Shown here piece after piece: positions 25,579-34,199 of a stretch of DNA of 64,000 nucleotides. Made by a program: the position numbers and the translations under genes. The notes beneath the pieces are model-generated. The model did no database searches, was not told where the DNA came from, and was given only the letters and a program-made list of their open reading frames with translations. How positions within the stretch are numbered: the first letter of the stretch is position 1; each line of letters starts with the position of its first letter. The stretch comes from Paenibacillus solanacearum. GTDB taxonomy: Bacteria > Bacillota > Bacilli > Paenibacillales > NBRC-103111. The stretch lies in assembly GCF_910593845.1 (NCBI RefSeq), contig NZ_CAJVAS010000025.1, forward strand, positions 1 to 64,000, in the 5' to 3' direction.

Positions 25579-26469
25579 ATGACAACGAAGGCGCAATGGA
25601 CAACAATCGGTTTTATCGGCACGGGCGTCATGGGGAAGAGCATGGCGTCCCATTTGCAGCGGGCGGGCTATTCGCTGCACGTGTACAGCCGCACTCGTTC
25701 CAAGGCGGAAGAGCTGATCGAGAACGGTGCGGTATGGCATGACGCGCCCGGGACGCTGGCGGAAGCGTGCGATGCCGTCATTACGATGGTCGGCTATCCG
25801 CAGGACGTGGAAGAGATTTACCTTGGTGCAGACGGTCTTGTGAATCGCGCACAGCCGGGCAGCTTCCTGATCGACATGACGACGTCGAGCCCGGCGCTCG
25901 CCCGGCGGATCGCGGAAGCGGCAGCGGCACGCGGGCTGCATGCGCTGGACGCGCCGGTATCCGGCGGCGATGTCGGCGCGCGGGAAGCGCGGCTGTCGAT
26001 CATGGTCGGCGGGGAACTCGAGGCGTTCGAGGCAGCTTTGCCGCTGCTTCAGAAGCTGGGGACCAACATCGTGCATCAAGGCGATGCGGGAGCGGGACAG
26101 TATACCAAGATGTGCAATCAGATTGCCATCGCTTCCAATATGATAGGCGTGTGCGAGGCGCTAGTGTATGCGGAGCAGGCCGGTCTCGACCCGTCCACCG
26201 TGCTGAAGAGCATCGAATCCGGCGCGGCCGGGAGCTGGTCGCTCAGCAATTTGGCGCCGCGGATCATAGGCGGCAATTTCGCTCCGGGCTTCTACGTCAA
26301 GCACTTCATCAAAGACATGCGCATCGCGCTCGATTCGGCCCGGGAAATGCAGCTGGAGCTGCCGGGTCTTGCGCTCGCCTACTCGCTGTATGAGAGGCTT
26401 GCCGCGATGGGCGAAGCGGACAGCGGGACGCAAGCGCTGTACAAGGTCATCGCCGCGCAGCGGCAGTAA
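25579..26469 (+). CDS. NAD(P)-dependent 3-hydroxyacid dehydrogenase (HIBADH family)
   Basis: 296 residues. N-terminal Rossmann domain with GFIGTGVMGKSMASHL and VYSRTRSKAEEL, substrate-binding DAPVSGGDVGARE, and catalytic Lys in GAGQYTKMCNQ at about residue 178. The family oxidises 3-hydroxyisobutyrate, tartronate semialdehyde or similar acids with NAD(P)+. AAAGGCGGG precedes the ATG. Monocistronic with its own terminator; substrate undetermined. Confidence 0.9.
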   Translation: MTTKAQWTTIGFIGTGVMGKSMASHLQRAGYSLHVYSRTRSKAEELIENGAVWHDAPGTLAEACDAVITMVGYPQDVEEIYLGADGLVNRAQPGSFLIDMTTSSPALARRIAEAAAARGLHALDAPVSGGDVGAREARLSIMVGGELEAFEAALPLLQKLGTNIVHQGDAGAGQYTKMCNQIAIASNMIGVCEALVYAEQAGLDPSTVLKSIESGAAGSWSLSNLAPRIIGGNFAPGFYVKHFIKDMRIALDSAREMQLELPGLALAYSLYERLAAMGEADSGTQALYKVIAAQRQ

Positions 26470-26498
26470 CAACGCATATTCATTTTACGGCTGACGGC

Positions 26499-26536
26499 AG
26501 CCGGCTCGCAATCGATCATTGCGGGCCGGCTTTTTT
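26499..26536 (+). terminator. Terminator after the hydroxyacid dehydrogenase
   Basis: AGCCGGCTCGCAAT and ATTGCGGGCCGGCT pair (one mismatch) around CGATC, then six T. Confidence 0.88.
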
Positions 26537-26739
26537 GCGGTACTTCCGGGACTGCCGTCAACACCGAGACCCACGGGCAGTGTATATCGGTTATAAGCAT
26601 TGAGGCGGCAGACCTGTTAAAAATAATGCGGACTAATATTTTTCGACATAGATCTGCTTTTTAATCAGCAGTGCTCTTGTATAATGGAAAAAGTTATGCA
26701 TACATAACGGCATCCATCGCGAGAAAGGAAGTAGACCCA

Positions 26740-27870
26740 TTGAAATTATTTCCGTTGAAAACGGTAACAGCCTTGTGCGTCTTTACGCTGCTTGGCGGGA
26801 TGGGCAGTGCCGCGGCACAGAACGGCAACGAAGGGAAAGTCCATTGGCAAACGGAGGAAATGAACGGCGAGGCTTATGTCAAAGCATCGGATGTCGTTCG
26901 CGCCCTGGGAGGCAGCGGCACATACCTCGCGGATGCGGGCGAATTCGTCTATACGTCGCCGGCCTCGATATCGGAAGTGGTCAAGCGCGTGTCACCCTCT
27001 ATCGTCGGCATTATCGGCAAGCAGGGAGACCGGAACGGGAAGGTGTCGGATAACCGATTCAGCCTGGCGCATGGCACCGGCATTATTATCGATGCCGACG
27101 GCTTGATCGTGACGAATGCGCATGTAGTGAAAGACTTGAAGCAGATGATCGTCGTCACGTCCGACGGCAAGCAGTATGCCGGTCAAGTGATGCATTCGGA
27201 TGAGGAGAGCGACCTGGCGCTCGTCTCGATCGCCGCCTCCGGCCTGCAGCCGGCGACATTTGCGGAGACGGCGCAAGTGGAAGTTGGCGAGACGGTTGTC
27301 GCCATCGGCACCCCGATCTCGTTTGCGCTCCGCAATTCGGTCACCGTCGGCGTCGTCAGCGGGATGGACCGCACGCTGCATTCGACGTACCGGCTCATTC
27401 AGACGGATGCGGCGATCAATCCCGGCAACAGCGGCGGCGCGCTCGTCAACATGAACGGCGAAGTGATCGGCATCAACTCGCTCAAGCTGGCCGCCGCCGG
27501 AATCGACGGTCTTGGCTTCGCCATTCCAGCCGATACGGTGCAGTATGTGCTGCGCCATTTCGAAGCGTACGGCAAAGTGAAGCATCCGTCGTTAGGGCTC
27601 GATCTGGAAGAAAGCTGGGCCGCGATCGTCGGCTTGCCGACGGAGGAGCCGCTCAAGGTCGCGCGCTTGCATCAAGGCTCTTCTGCAGCCGATGCCGGTA
27701 TTCGCGAAGGCGACGTGCTATTCTCCATCGATCAATACAACATCAAATCGCTGGTCGACTTGAACGAGCGGTTGAAGAAATATTTGCCCGGCGACAAAGT
27801 GACCCTGACAATGCAGTCGAACGGCGACATCGTGCAAAAAGAAATTACATTAATTGAAGCGAAACAATAA
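26740..27870 (+). CDS. Secreted S1C serine protease (HtrA/DegP type) with PDZ domain
   Basis: 376 residues. Signal peptide (KLFPLKTVTALCVFTLLGGM ... SAAAQ), a short segment resembling a copper-amine-oxidase N-terminal repeat (VKASDVVRALGGSGTY), the trypsin-like domain with triad His128 (TNAHVV), Asp158 (SDLALV) and Ser231 (NPGNSGGAL), and a C-terminal PDZ domain (VARLHQGSSAADAGIREGDV). It probably degrades or refolds damaged exported proteins. Start TTG 26740 follows GAAAGGAAG. Unlike most Bacillus HtrA it has a cleavable-looking signal rather than a cytoplasmic tail. Followed after 15 nt by the next gene. Confidence 0.9.
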   Translation: MKLFPLKTVTALCVFTLLGGMGSAAAQNGNEGKVHWQTEEMNGEAYVKASDVVRALGGSGTYLADAGEFVYTSPASISEVVKRVSPSIVGIIGKQGDRNGKVSDNRFSLAHGTGIIIDADGLIVTNAHVVKDLKQMIVVTSDGKQYAGQVMHSDEESDLALVSIAASGLQPATFAETAQVEVGETVVAIGTPISFALRNSVTVGVVSGMDRTLHSTYRLIQTDAAINPGNSGGALVNMNGEVIGINSLKLAAAGIDGLGFAIPADTVQYVLRHFEAYGKVKHPSLGLDLEESWAAIVGLPTEEPLKVARLHQGSSAADAGIREGDVLFSIDQYNIKSLVDLNERLKKYLPGDKVTLTMQSNGDIVQKEITLIEAKQ

Positions 27871-27885
27871 AATGGAGAGTGTTTT

Positions 27886-29784
27886 ATGCCGATTTTGCGA
27901 AAAGCTTGCATTCCCGCTATCATTTTATGCGCCGCCCTGCTGCCGTTTTCCGCATATGCGGACGAGGCGCCTGCGGCTAGCGCCGTCAGCATTCAGCTGA
28001 AGCTGGGCGAAGACCAGATTACGATTAACGAGCAGTCCGTCGCCGTGGAGAAGCCGTATGTGTCCGAAGGCGCGACGCTAGTGCCGCTTCGCGTCATTAC
28101 TTCCGCGTTCGGAGCTGCGCTCAGCTGGGATTCGGAGACGCAGACGGTTGGCCTGAAGCGCGGGACGACGACGATCACGATTCAAATCGGCAGCAAAACT
28201 GCGACCGTCAACGGGAAGAGCCAGCCATTGGAGGCGGCCGCCGAGCTGAGCAACGGAACGACGATGGTACCGCTGCGGTTCATCGCCGAAGCGTTCGGCG
28301 CGAAAGTTACGTTCGACGAGCAGACGGCAAGCGTCAGCATCACCGGTGCGCAGTCCGCCGCATCATCCGACTTGGCCGGCATCGACTCCGATCTCGGGAA
28401 GACGCACATCGGCAACAGCTTCCACGGCTGGTCGATGAAATATCCTGCCGGACTCATTAAAGATTTTCAAAGCTTTACGGAGGATTACGTCTCGTTCGAG
28501 GATGCGAACGGCGAATTCACTCTGGACGTTTCCGTCGACTCGGACATGGCCGAAGGCTTGTCGCAGGATGCGCTGCTCGGCTTGTTGGCCGATCAGGCAG
28601 ACGAGACGATACTGGAGAAAAACTACGTGACGGAAGGCGGACGCTCGTACGCCCGCATCGTGACCAAAGGCAGCGGCGAAATGTACGAATACCGCGCGTA
28701 CCAGAACGGCGATAAGGTGTATTACCTTTATTTGACGATAAACAAAGCGGACAACTACAAAAATCCGGTCAAGTACAGCGCATATAAAGACCTGCTGGAC
28801 AGCTTCAAAACGTCCTTCGCAGCCAATGATCCATCGGTGAAAGACTTGTCGATGGTCAAGGAGGGCTTGCGTACGTATACCGACGAAACGTACGGATTTT
28901 CGCTGAAGCTGCCCGCAGATTGGAAGAAAGGCTCTTCCCGGGGAGAAACGATTACGTTTACCGATGCCAAGGGCAAGAACAGCATCGGCTTTCACGTCAC
29001 CTCCAAAAAGACCGGTGAAACGGTTCAAACCTGGGCGGATCGAACGCATAAGATGTTCGTCGATCTGTGGGTTCCGGAATACCGGAAATCGGAGCCGGAG
29101 CGCAAGCTGACCGTTGACGGGACGGAGGCGCTCGCCAGACGCACGCATAATACGTTTGATTCCAAGGGATGGGACGCAACGGAAAACGTATATATGATCA
29201 AGGGCGATTACAAATACTTTATGTATTTTCAGTTTGAAAAGCAGGACACGTTGTCCGAAAGCTTCATCCAGTCGACCTTGGCATCTATCAGCATCGGCAA
29301 GCCGTCCGCATCGATCGGCACGATCAAAGATGGGAGCGAGAGCTATGATCGGTCCTTGACAAGCGTGGTCAAAAACAAAAACTATAATTATTCGATCAGC
29401 ATACCGACCTACTGGAAAGCCGAGTCGACCAAAAGCTCGAACGATCTCCTTCGCTTCTCTTACGATTTCGGCGGATTCTTCATCGCGGTCGAGGACGGTC
29501 TGGAGCTGACTCCGTCAGTGGTCATAAGCACCATGAAAGAGGGACTGCAGCCCAAAGGCCGGTCTATCCCGATCAAGGAGATCGAGAACCGGACGGAAAC
29601 GGTTGCCGGCGTGCAGGCGCAGTGGGCCGTATGGGAGTCGCAGGAATTCGTAACGACCGCATGCTCGTTCCAGACGAACGGGATGACTTTTTTGGCGTAT
29701 GCTGGTCATCCGAAGGCCGTCAACACGGATTTTATGAAAAAACTGATCAGCGATACGATCAAATCGATACAGGTTACCAAATAA
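27886..29784 (+). CDS. Secreted protein with copper-amine-oxidase N-terminal repeats
   Basis: 632 residues. Signal peptide to about residue 26 (FSAYA), then the copper-amine-oxidase-type N-terminal domain (about 33-155) with its paired motifs TLVPLRVITSAFGAALSWD and TMVPLRFIAEAFGAKVTFD. The rest contains at least three PsbP-like repeats, each opening with a segment like FSLKLPADWKK, MKYPAGLI or YNYSISIPTYWKA. No catalytic residues are visible. Such repeats are common in cell-surface proteins of Paenibacillus. Likely co-transcribed with the HtrA-like protease. Confidence 0.8.
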   Translation: MPILRKACIPAIILCAALLPFSAYADEAPAASAVSIQLKLGEDQITINEQSVAVEKPYVSEGATLVPLRVITSAFGAALSWDSETQTVGLKRGTTTITIQIGSKTATVNGKSQPLEAAAELSNGTTMVPLRFIAEAFGAKVTFDEQTASVSITGAQSAASSDLAGIDSDLGKTHIGNSFHGWSMKYPAGLIKDFQSFTEDYVSFEDANGEFTLDVSVDSDMAEGLSQDALLGLLADQADETILEKNYVTEGGRSYARIVTKGSGEMYEYRAYQNGDKVYYLYLTINKADNYKNPVKYSAYKDLLDSFKTSFAANDPSVKDLSMVKEGLRTYTDETYGFSLKLPADWKKGSSRGETITFTDAKGKNSIGFHVTSKKTGETVQTWADRTHKMFVDLWVPEYRKSEPERKLTVDGTEALARRTHNTFDSKGWDATENVYMIKGDYKYFMYFQFEKQDTLSESFIQSTLASISIGKPSASIGTIKDGSESYDRSLTSVVKNKNYNYSISIPTYWKAESTKSSNDLLRFSYDFGGFFIAVEDGLELTPSVVISTMKEGLQPKGRSIPIKEIENRTETVAGVQAQWAVWESQEFVTTACSFQTNGMTFLAYAGHPKAVNTDFMKKLISDTIKSIQVTK

Positions 29785-29797
29785 AATGATGAAATGT

Positions 29798-29858
29798 CGA
29801 AATCGCTCCATTGCGTAGAAGGCTGCACGTCAACCGGCCGCCGAATGGGGCGATTTCG
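29798..29858 (+). other. Long hairpin between the surface protein and HD genes
   Basis: CGAAATCGCTCCATT (29798-29812) pairs with AATGGGGCGATTTCG (29844-29858), a 15-bp stem with one wobble and a 31-nt loop. No run of T follows, so it may be a weak or bidirectional transcription barrier. Confidence 0.5.
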
Positions 29859-29884
29859 ATTATACCGCGACAGGAGGATGGCTG

Positions 29885-30502
29885 ATGCTGCATGTATACG
29901 AGGATCAATTAAACGGTTTTGAACGGACAGGAAATTTGAAGGAGGATGTGTACTGGTTTCTCGTTCACGGCAAGTGTCCGAAGACGGCAGAGCACTGTAT
30001 GAAGGTCGGCGCGGAAGCAGGCAGAATCGCGCGTCTGGCCGGCGCAGATCCGGCAGCGGCGGAGGCGGCGGGTTATTTGCACGACATCAGCGCCGTATAC
30101 CCGAACGACCGGCGCATAGCGGTCGCCCTCCAGCTTGGAATCGAGGTGCTGCCGGAAGAAGAGGCGTTCCCACTTATCGTACATCAGAAGATATCGAGAG
30201 CGATGGCCGAGCATATATTTGGTGTAACGGACGCATCCATCCTGGACGCGGTCGGCTGCCATACAACGCTGAGAGCGCATTCCTCGCTGTTCGACAAAGT
30301 GCTGTTCGTTGCCGACAAGATCGAGTGGGATCAGCAGGGTACGCCGCCGTACATTACGGAGCTGCTGGCGCAGCTGGACGTATCGCTGGATCATGCGGCG
30401 TTTGCTTATATCGATTATTTGTGGCAGCGGAGGGATACGCTCAAGGTTGTGCACCCGTGGCTTCGCGAAGCGCATGCGGAGCTTAAGCGGCAGCTGATGT
30501 AA
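29885..30502 (+). CDS. HD domain phosphohydrolase, YqeK-like
   Basis: 205 residues. HD-domain residues: His in KTAEHCMKVG, the HD pair in AAGYLHDISAVYP, His in LIVHQKISRAMAEHIFG and Asp in FVADKIEWDQ. The order and spacing resemble YqeK, a diadenosine-tetraphosphate hydrolase, though the protein is only distantly like it and is not beside a nadD gene. AGGAGGATGG precedes the ATG. Assignment to the HD superfamily is firm; the substrate is an inference. Confidence 0.78.
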   Translation: MLHVYEDQLNGFERTGNLKEDVYWFLVHGKCPKTAEHCMKVGAEAGRIARLAGADPAAAEAAGYLHDISAVYPNDRRIAVALQLGIEVLPEEEAFPLIVHQKISRAMAEHIFGVTDASILDAVGCHTTLRAHSSLFDKVLFVADKIEWDQQGTPPYITELLAQLDVSLDHAAFAYIDYLWQRRDTLKVVHPWLREAHAELKRQLM

Positions 30503-30632
30503 TCGGCTTCCGCACGGAGGGCTGCTATGCTGAGACAGCGTCTTAAGCACGCGCCGACAGCGCAACGAAAAAAATTCAAAAAAAATTTGTAAATCGACAG
30601 GAATTTAAAGCCGGATGTAGAAATGATTTTTA

Positions 30633-30666
30633 TAACTTAATTTTTCTAATGGAAAAAGTAACTTAA
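30633..30666 (+). promoter_or_regulatory. Operator-like palindrome upstream of the ROK gene
   Basis: TTTTTC-TAATG-GAAAAA (30641-30657) is flanked by two direct copies of TAACTTAA (30633-30640 and 30659-30666), ending just before the ROK start codon. Probable binding site for autoregulation by the ROK protein. Confidence 0.5.
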
Positions 30667-30669
30667 AAA

Positions 30670-31899
30670 ATGGGGAATCCAACATTGCCGAGAAAGAAAG
30701 ATGTGATACGTACCGGGAATCATCAGTTGATTAAAGAGATCAATCAGGTGCTTATATTCAACGCCATTCGGCAGCGGGGTCCGATATCGCGGTCGCAGCT
30801 AGCGAAGGAGCTTTCGCTAAGCCCGACGACCGTTACCGTCATCGTCGATTATTTTATGGAGAACGGGTTTTTGATCGAAACGGGCAAAGGCGATTCCAGC
30901 GGCGGGAGAAAGCCGATTCTTGTCAAGCTGGCGCCGAACGCGGGCATTGTGATCGCCGTCGATTTGGAGCAGAACCGGGCGGCGGTGCTCAACATGGAAG
31001 CGGAAATTTTGTTCCTGAAGCAGCTGCAGTCGCCGGAGAAAACCGGCTGGGTTCCTTCATTAATCCGTGTTATTGACGAGCTGATCCACGAATACCAGGA
31101 AGTTCATAATTTGCGGCTGCTCGGCATCGGCATTGCGGTGCCGGGGATCATCGACCTGGAAAAGGGCAAGGTGATTACGGCAGCCAACATGAACATCAAC
31201 CATCTGTCGTTGAAGGAAGAGCTGCAAAAGCATTTTCAAGTGCCGATCCTGCTGGAGAACGATGCGAATGCGGCAGCGTACGGCGAATACTTATACGGAC
31301 GCGGTCTGATGGTGCAGGATTTCCTGTACGTTCATGTCGGCCGTGGCGTCGGCAGCGGGCTGTTCTTGTCCGGGAACTTATTTACCGGAGGCGCCGGCGG
31401 TGCCGGGGAATTCGGTCATATTACGGTCGACGAGAATGGACCGGTATGCCATTGCGGCAATACCGGCTGCGTGGGCCATATGATCAGCGAAGCGGCGCTG
31501 CTCGCCAAGTGGAATGAATGGACCGGAGGGAAGGCGCCGGTACCGACGCTAAGAGAGCTGGTGGAGCTGAGCAACAGCGGGAACGAAGCCGCGCTTCGAC
31601 TGATGGATTTTGCCGGTGAACTGCTCGGCCGTGGCATCATTACGCTCGTACATTTGTTTAATCCGTCGTTGATCATATTGGGAGGTGAGTTGGCACTAGA
31701 CAATACAAGACTAATCCAAAAGGTAAAGCAGCAGATCGAACGCCGCACGATGAAGATGTTTTCCCAGCATGTCCGTATCGAGGAGAGCTTCAAAAGGCTG
31801 GATGCGGGTATCGTCGGAGCGGGATCGCTTGCGCTGCATCATTTTTTTGAAAATTTAAATGTGGATCTCATTACGAGCAAGCCTATGCTTACGAAGTAG
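30670..31899 (+). CDS. ROK family transcriptional repressor (NagC/XylR type)
   Basis: 409 residues. N-terminal winged helix (RQRGPISRSQLAKELSLSPT), glucokinase-like ROK body (IDLEKGKVITAANMNINH, ENDANAAAYGEYLYG, GAGGAGEFGHI) and the zinc motif CHCGNTGCVGH, in which the usual final Glu of CxCGxxGCxE is Gly. These proteins release DNA on binding a sugar. ATG 30670 has no good ribosome site; TTG 30685 is an alternative. It precedes two dehydrogenases and a sugar ABC importer and probably controls them. Confidence 0.9.
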   Translation: MGNPTLPRKKDVIRTGNHQLIKEINQVLIFNAIRQRGPISRSQLAKELSLSPTTVTVIVDYFMENGFLIETGKGDSSGGRKPILVKLAPNAGIVIAVDLEQNRAAVLNMEAEILFLKQLQSPEKTGWVPSLIRVIDELIHEYQEVHNLRLLGIGIAVPGIIDLEKGKVITAANMNINHLSLKEELQKHFQVPILLENDANAAAYGEYLYGRGLMVQDFLYVHVGRGVGSGLFLSGNLFTGGAGGAGEFGHITVDENGPVCHCGNTGCVGHMISEAALLAKWNEWTGGKAPVPTLRELVELSNSGNEAALRLMDFAGELLGRGIITLVHLFNPSLIILGGELALDNTRLIQKVKQQIERRTMKMFSQHVRIEESFKRLDAGIVGAGSLALHHFFENLNVDLITSKPMLTK

Positions 31900-31967
31900 G
31901 CAAGCTTCTTGAGAAAGTGCTCTGTGGAAGTAAAGATAATGCCCGGTTTATGCTTACGAAGAAGGCA
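31884..31967 (+). repeat. Direct repeat bracketing the end of the ROK gene
   Basis: TATGCTTACGAAGTAGGCA (31884-31902) recurs as TATGCTTACGAAGAAGGCA (31949-31967), 18 of 19 identical, 65 bp apart. The first copy contains the last codons and stop of the ROK gene. Confidence 0.7.
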
Positions 31968-31983
31968 TTGCTATCGCAATGCC
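31964..31983 (+). other. Hairpin directly before the dehydrogenase ribosome site
   Basis: GGCATTGC-TATC-GCAATGCC, a perfect 8-bp stem, ends 3 nt before GAGGAGG, which serves ATG 32000. No T run. Could stabilise the message after processing or tune translation. Confidence 0.5.
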
Positions 31984-31999
31984 CTGAGGAGGATATTTC

Positions 32000-32989
32000 A
32001 TGTTCAGAATTGGATTGGTCGGAGCCGGCACGATGGGCAATACGCACAGCCGGGCATACCGCCAAATCGAAGATGCTGCAATCGTCGCCGTGTGCGATAT
32101 TGACGCGGGAAAAGCCAATAAGCTTGCAGCGCCTTGGAGCGCGGCGGTGTACAGCTCGCTTGAAGAGATGCTCAAGAACGGCGAATTCGACGCCGTCGAT
32201 ATTTGCCTGCCGACGGATTTGCACCGTGAAGCGGCTGAGCTTGCGGCTGCATACGGCAAGCACGTATTTTGCGAGAAGCCGATTGCGCTCAATGAAGAAG
32301 ACGCCTCGGCCATCATTGATGCATGCAAGAAGGCCGGCGTGAAGCTGATGGTCGGACACGTGGTCCGTTTCTTCCCGGAATACCGTTCGGCCAGAGACCA
32401 GGTCCGTTCGGGACGTCTCGGCAACCTGGGCGTCGTTCGCACAGTGCGCTCCGGCGCGTTTCCGCTTTGGTCGGAATGGTTCAAGGATGACAGCCGCAGC
32501 GGAGGTCCGCTGCTCGATCTGGCGATTCACGACTTCGACTACTTGCGCTGGACCTTCGGTCCGGTGAAGCGCGTATTCAGCCGGGTGCTGCCGGTACAGC
32601 CGGACGGCCCTGCGCATACGCTGACCGTGCTTCGCTTCGAGAGCGGGGTTATGGCTCACGTGGAAGCGAGCTGGGGATACCCGCAAGGCTCGCCGTTCCA
32701 GACCGCTATCGAGATTACCGGTTCGAACGGCATGGTGCAATTCGATAAAGACAAATCGAACTCGATCGTCCAATTCGGCGGCTCGCAGAAGCCTTCCGGC
32801 GTACCGGACAGCCCGCTGGCGAAAAGCCCGTACGCGCTGGAGCTGGAGCATTTTATCGACTGCGTCAAAAACGACAAAGAGCCTTTGACGTCCGGCGAGG
32901 AATCGCTGGCCTCGCTTCGCATCGGCCTTGCGGCCCGCCGTTCCGCTGAGACGAAGCAGCCTGTTGAATTGGAGGGTGTGCATCAATGA
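32000..32989 (+). CDS. Gfo/Idh/MocA family oxidoreductase (first of pair)
   Basis: 329 residues. N-terminal Rossmann fold (RIGLVGAGTMGNTHSRAY), the family Lys-Pro block (HVFCEKPIALNEEDA) and a C-terminal alpha/beta domain with GGPLLDLAIHDFDYLRW, where the conserved His and Asp sit. These enzymes oxidise or reduce sugars or inositols with NAD(P). GAGGAGGAT precedes ATG 32000. The next gene starts inside the last codons (ATGA overlap), so the two dehydrogenases are made together and probably act in sequence. Confidence 0.93.
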   Translation: MFRIGLVGAGTMGNTHSRAYRQIEDAAIVAVCDIDAGKANKLAAPWSAAVYSSLEEMLKNGEFDAVDICLPTDLHREAAELAAAYGKHVFCEKPIALNEEDASAIIDACKKAGVKLMVGHVVRFFPEYRSARDQVRSGRLGNLGVVRTVRSGAFPLWSEWFKDDSRSGGPLLDLAIHDFDYLRWTFGPVKRVFSRVLPVQPDGPAHTLTVLRFESGVMAHVEASWGYPQGSPFQTAIEITGSNGMVQFDKDKSNSIVQFGGSQKPSGVPDSPLAKSPYALELEHFIDCVKNDKEPLTSGEESLASLRIGLAARRSAETKQPVELEGVHQ

Positions 32990-33981
32990 AAACGATCCGG
33001 ATCGGAATGATCAGTCTTGCCCATAAAGGACACGCGTACGGCTACGCGAACGGGCTTCTTAAAGTGCCGGGCGTCGAAATCGTCGGCATTTACGACGAAG
33101 TGGCCGAGCGCGGTCAAGCGGGGGCGAACCAGTTTAAAACCAAATTTTACGAAGATTACAACGCGCTGATTAGCGAAGTCGACGGGGTTGTCATTTCCTC
33201 GGACAACAGTAGGCATCATCAATACGCGATGGCGGCAGCGAACGCTGGCGTACATATTTTGGTGGAAAAACCGATCACGACGGTCGGCGAAGATGCGCGC
33301 GAGCTGATCGACAAGTGCAGCGAGAAGGGGCTTGTGCTGCAGACGGCTTTCCCCGTCCGGCTGAGCACCGCGGTACATAAGGTGAAGCAGCAAATCGACA
33401 AAGGCGAGCTCGGCGACATTGTCGCGATCTCGGCAACGAACCACGGCAAAATGCCGGGCGGCTGGTTCGTCGATCCGGCGCTGTCCGGCGGCGGGGCCGT
33501 GCTCGATCATACCGTTCACGTCGTCGATATTATGAGATGGATGCTGGGGAGCGAAGTGAAGGAAGTGTACGCCGAGATGGATACGCGGCTTCACGATATC
33601 CCGGTCGACGACTGCGGCCTGTTATCGATGGAATTCGATAACGGCGTCGTGGCGACGCTGGACACGAGCTGGTCGAGACCGACCTCCTTCTCCTTCTGGG
33701 GCGACGTGACGATGCGCATCGTCGGCACGAAAGGCGTCATTCATCTGGACTGCTACGCCCAGACGGGAGAGCTGTGGGAGAACGGAGCGGCTCTTACGCA
33801 CAGGTATTTGTCGTGGGGAGACAACACGAACCAGGCGCTTGTGGCCGAATTCGTCGCCGCTGTCCGCGAAGGACGCCCGTCGTTCATTACCGGCCTCGAC
33901 GGCCTGCGCGCCGCCGAAACGGCTTGGGCCGCTTATGAATCGGCCAAGGCCGGCAAGCCGGTTGCCGTAACGCATTACTAA
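32986..33981 (+). CDS. Gfo/Idh/MocA family oxidoreductase (second of pair)
   Basis: 331 residues, same family as its neighbour but not a close copy: IRIGMISLAHKGHAYGYA in place of a canonical GxGxxG loop, then HILVEKPITTVGEDA and GGGAVLDHTVHVVDIMRWM. The unusual N-terminal loop (SLAHKGH) is shared by a subgroup of sugar dehydrogenases. The start overlaps the previous stop by 4 nt and uses the site GGAGGGTG. Probable partner step on a sugar or cyclitol. Confidence 0.92.
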   Translation: MKTIRIGMISLAHKGHAYGYANGLLKVPGVEIVGIYDEVAERGQAGANQFKTKFYEDYNALISEVDGVVISSDNSRHHQYAMAAANAGVHILVEKPITTVGEDARELIDKCSEKGLVLQTAFPVRLSTAVHKVKQQIDKGELGDIVAISATNHGKMPGGWFVDPALSGGGAVLDHTVHVVDIMRWMLGSEVKEVYAEMDTRLHDIPVDDCGLLSMEFDNGVVATLDTSWSRPTSFSFWGDVTMRIVGTKGVIHLDCYAQTGELWENGAALTHRYLSWGDNTNQALVAEFVAAVREGRPSFITGLDGLRAAETAWAAYESAKAGKPVAVTHY

Positions 33982-34199
33982 GTAGCAATACTTATTCGCA
34001 CCACAACGCTTCCTCGTCAGTCAAACGCAAACACGCATACTCGCAACTCACATCACGAGATCGGATAGGCGAACCTGGTTCGTCTCTCCGGTCCTCCATA
34101 AGCCAAGCTTCCATTCCATGTTACGAATGCCTGTTTCATCGCTAAGCTTCGATCGCAATTTCTTGTCACCTTGAACATCATGAACGGAGGTGAACGCCA

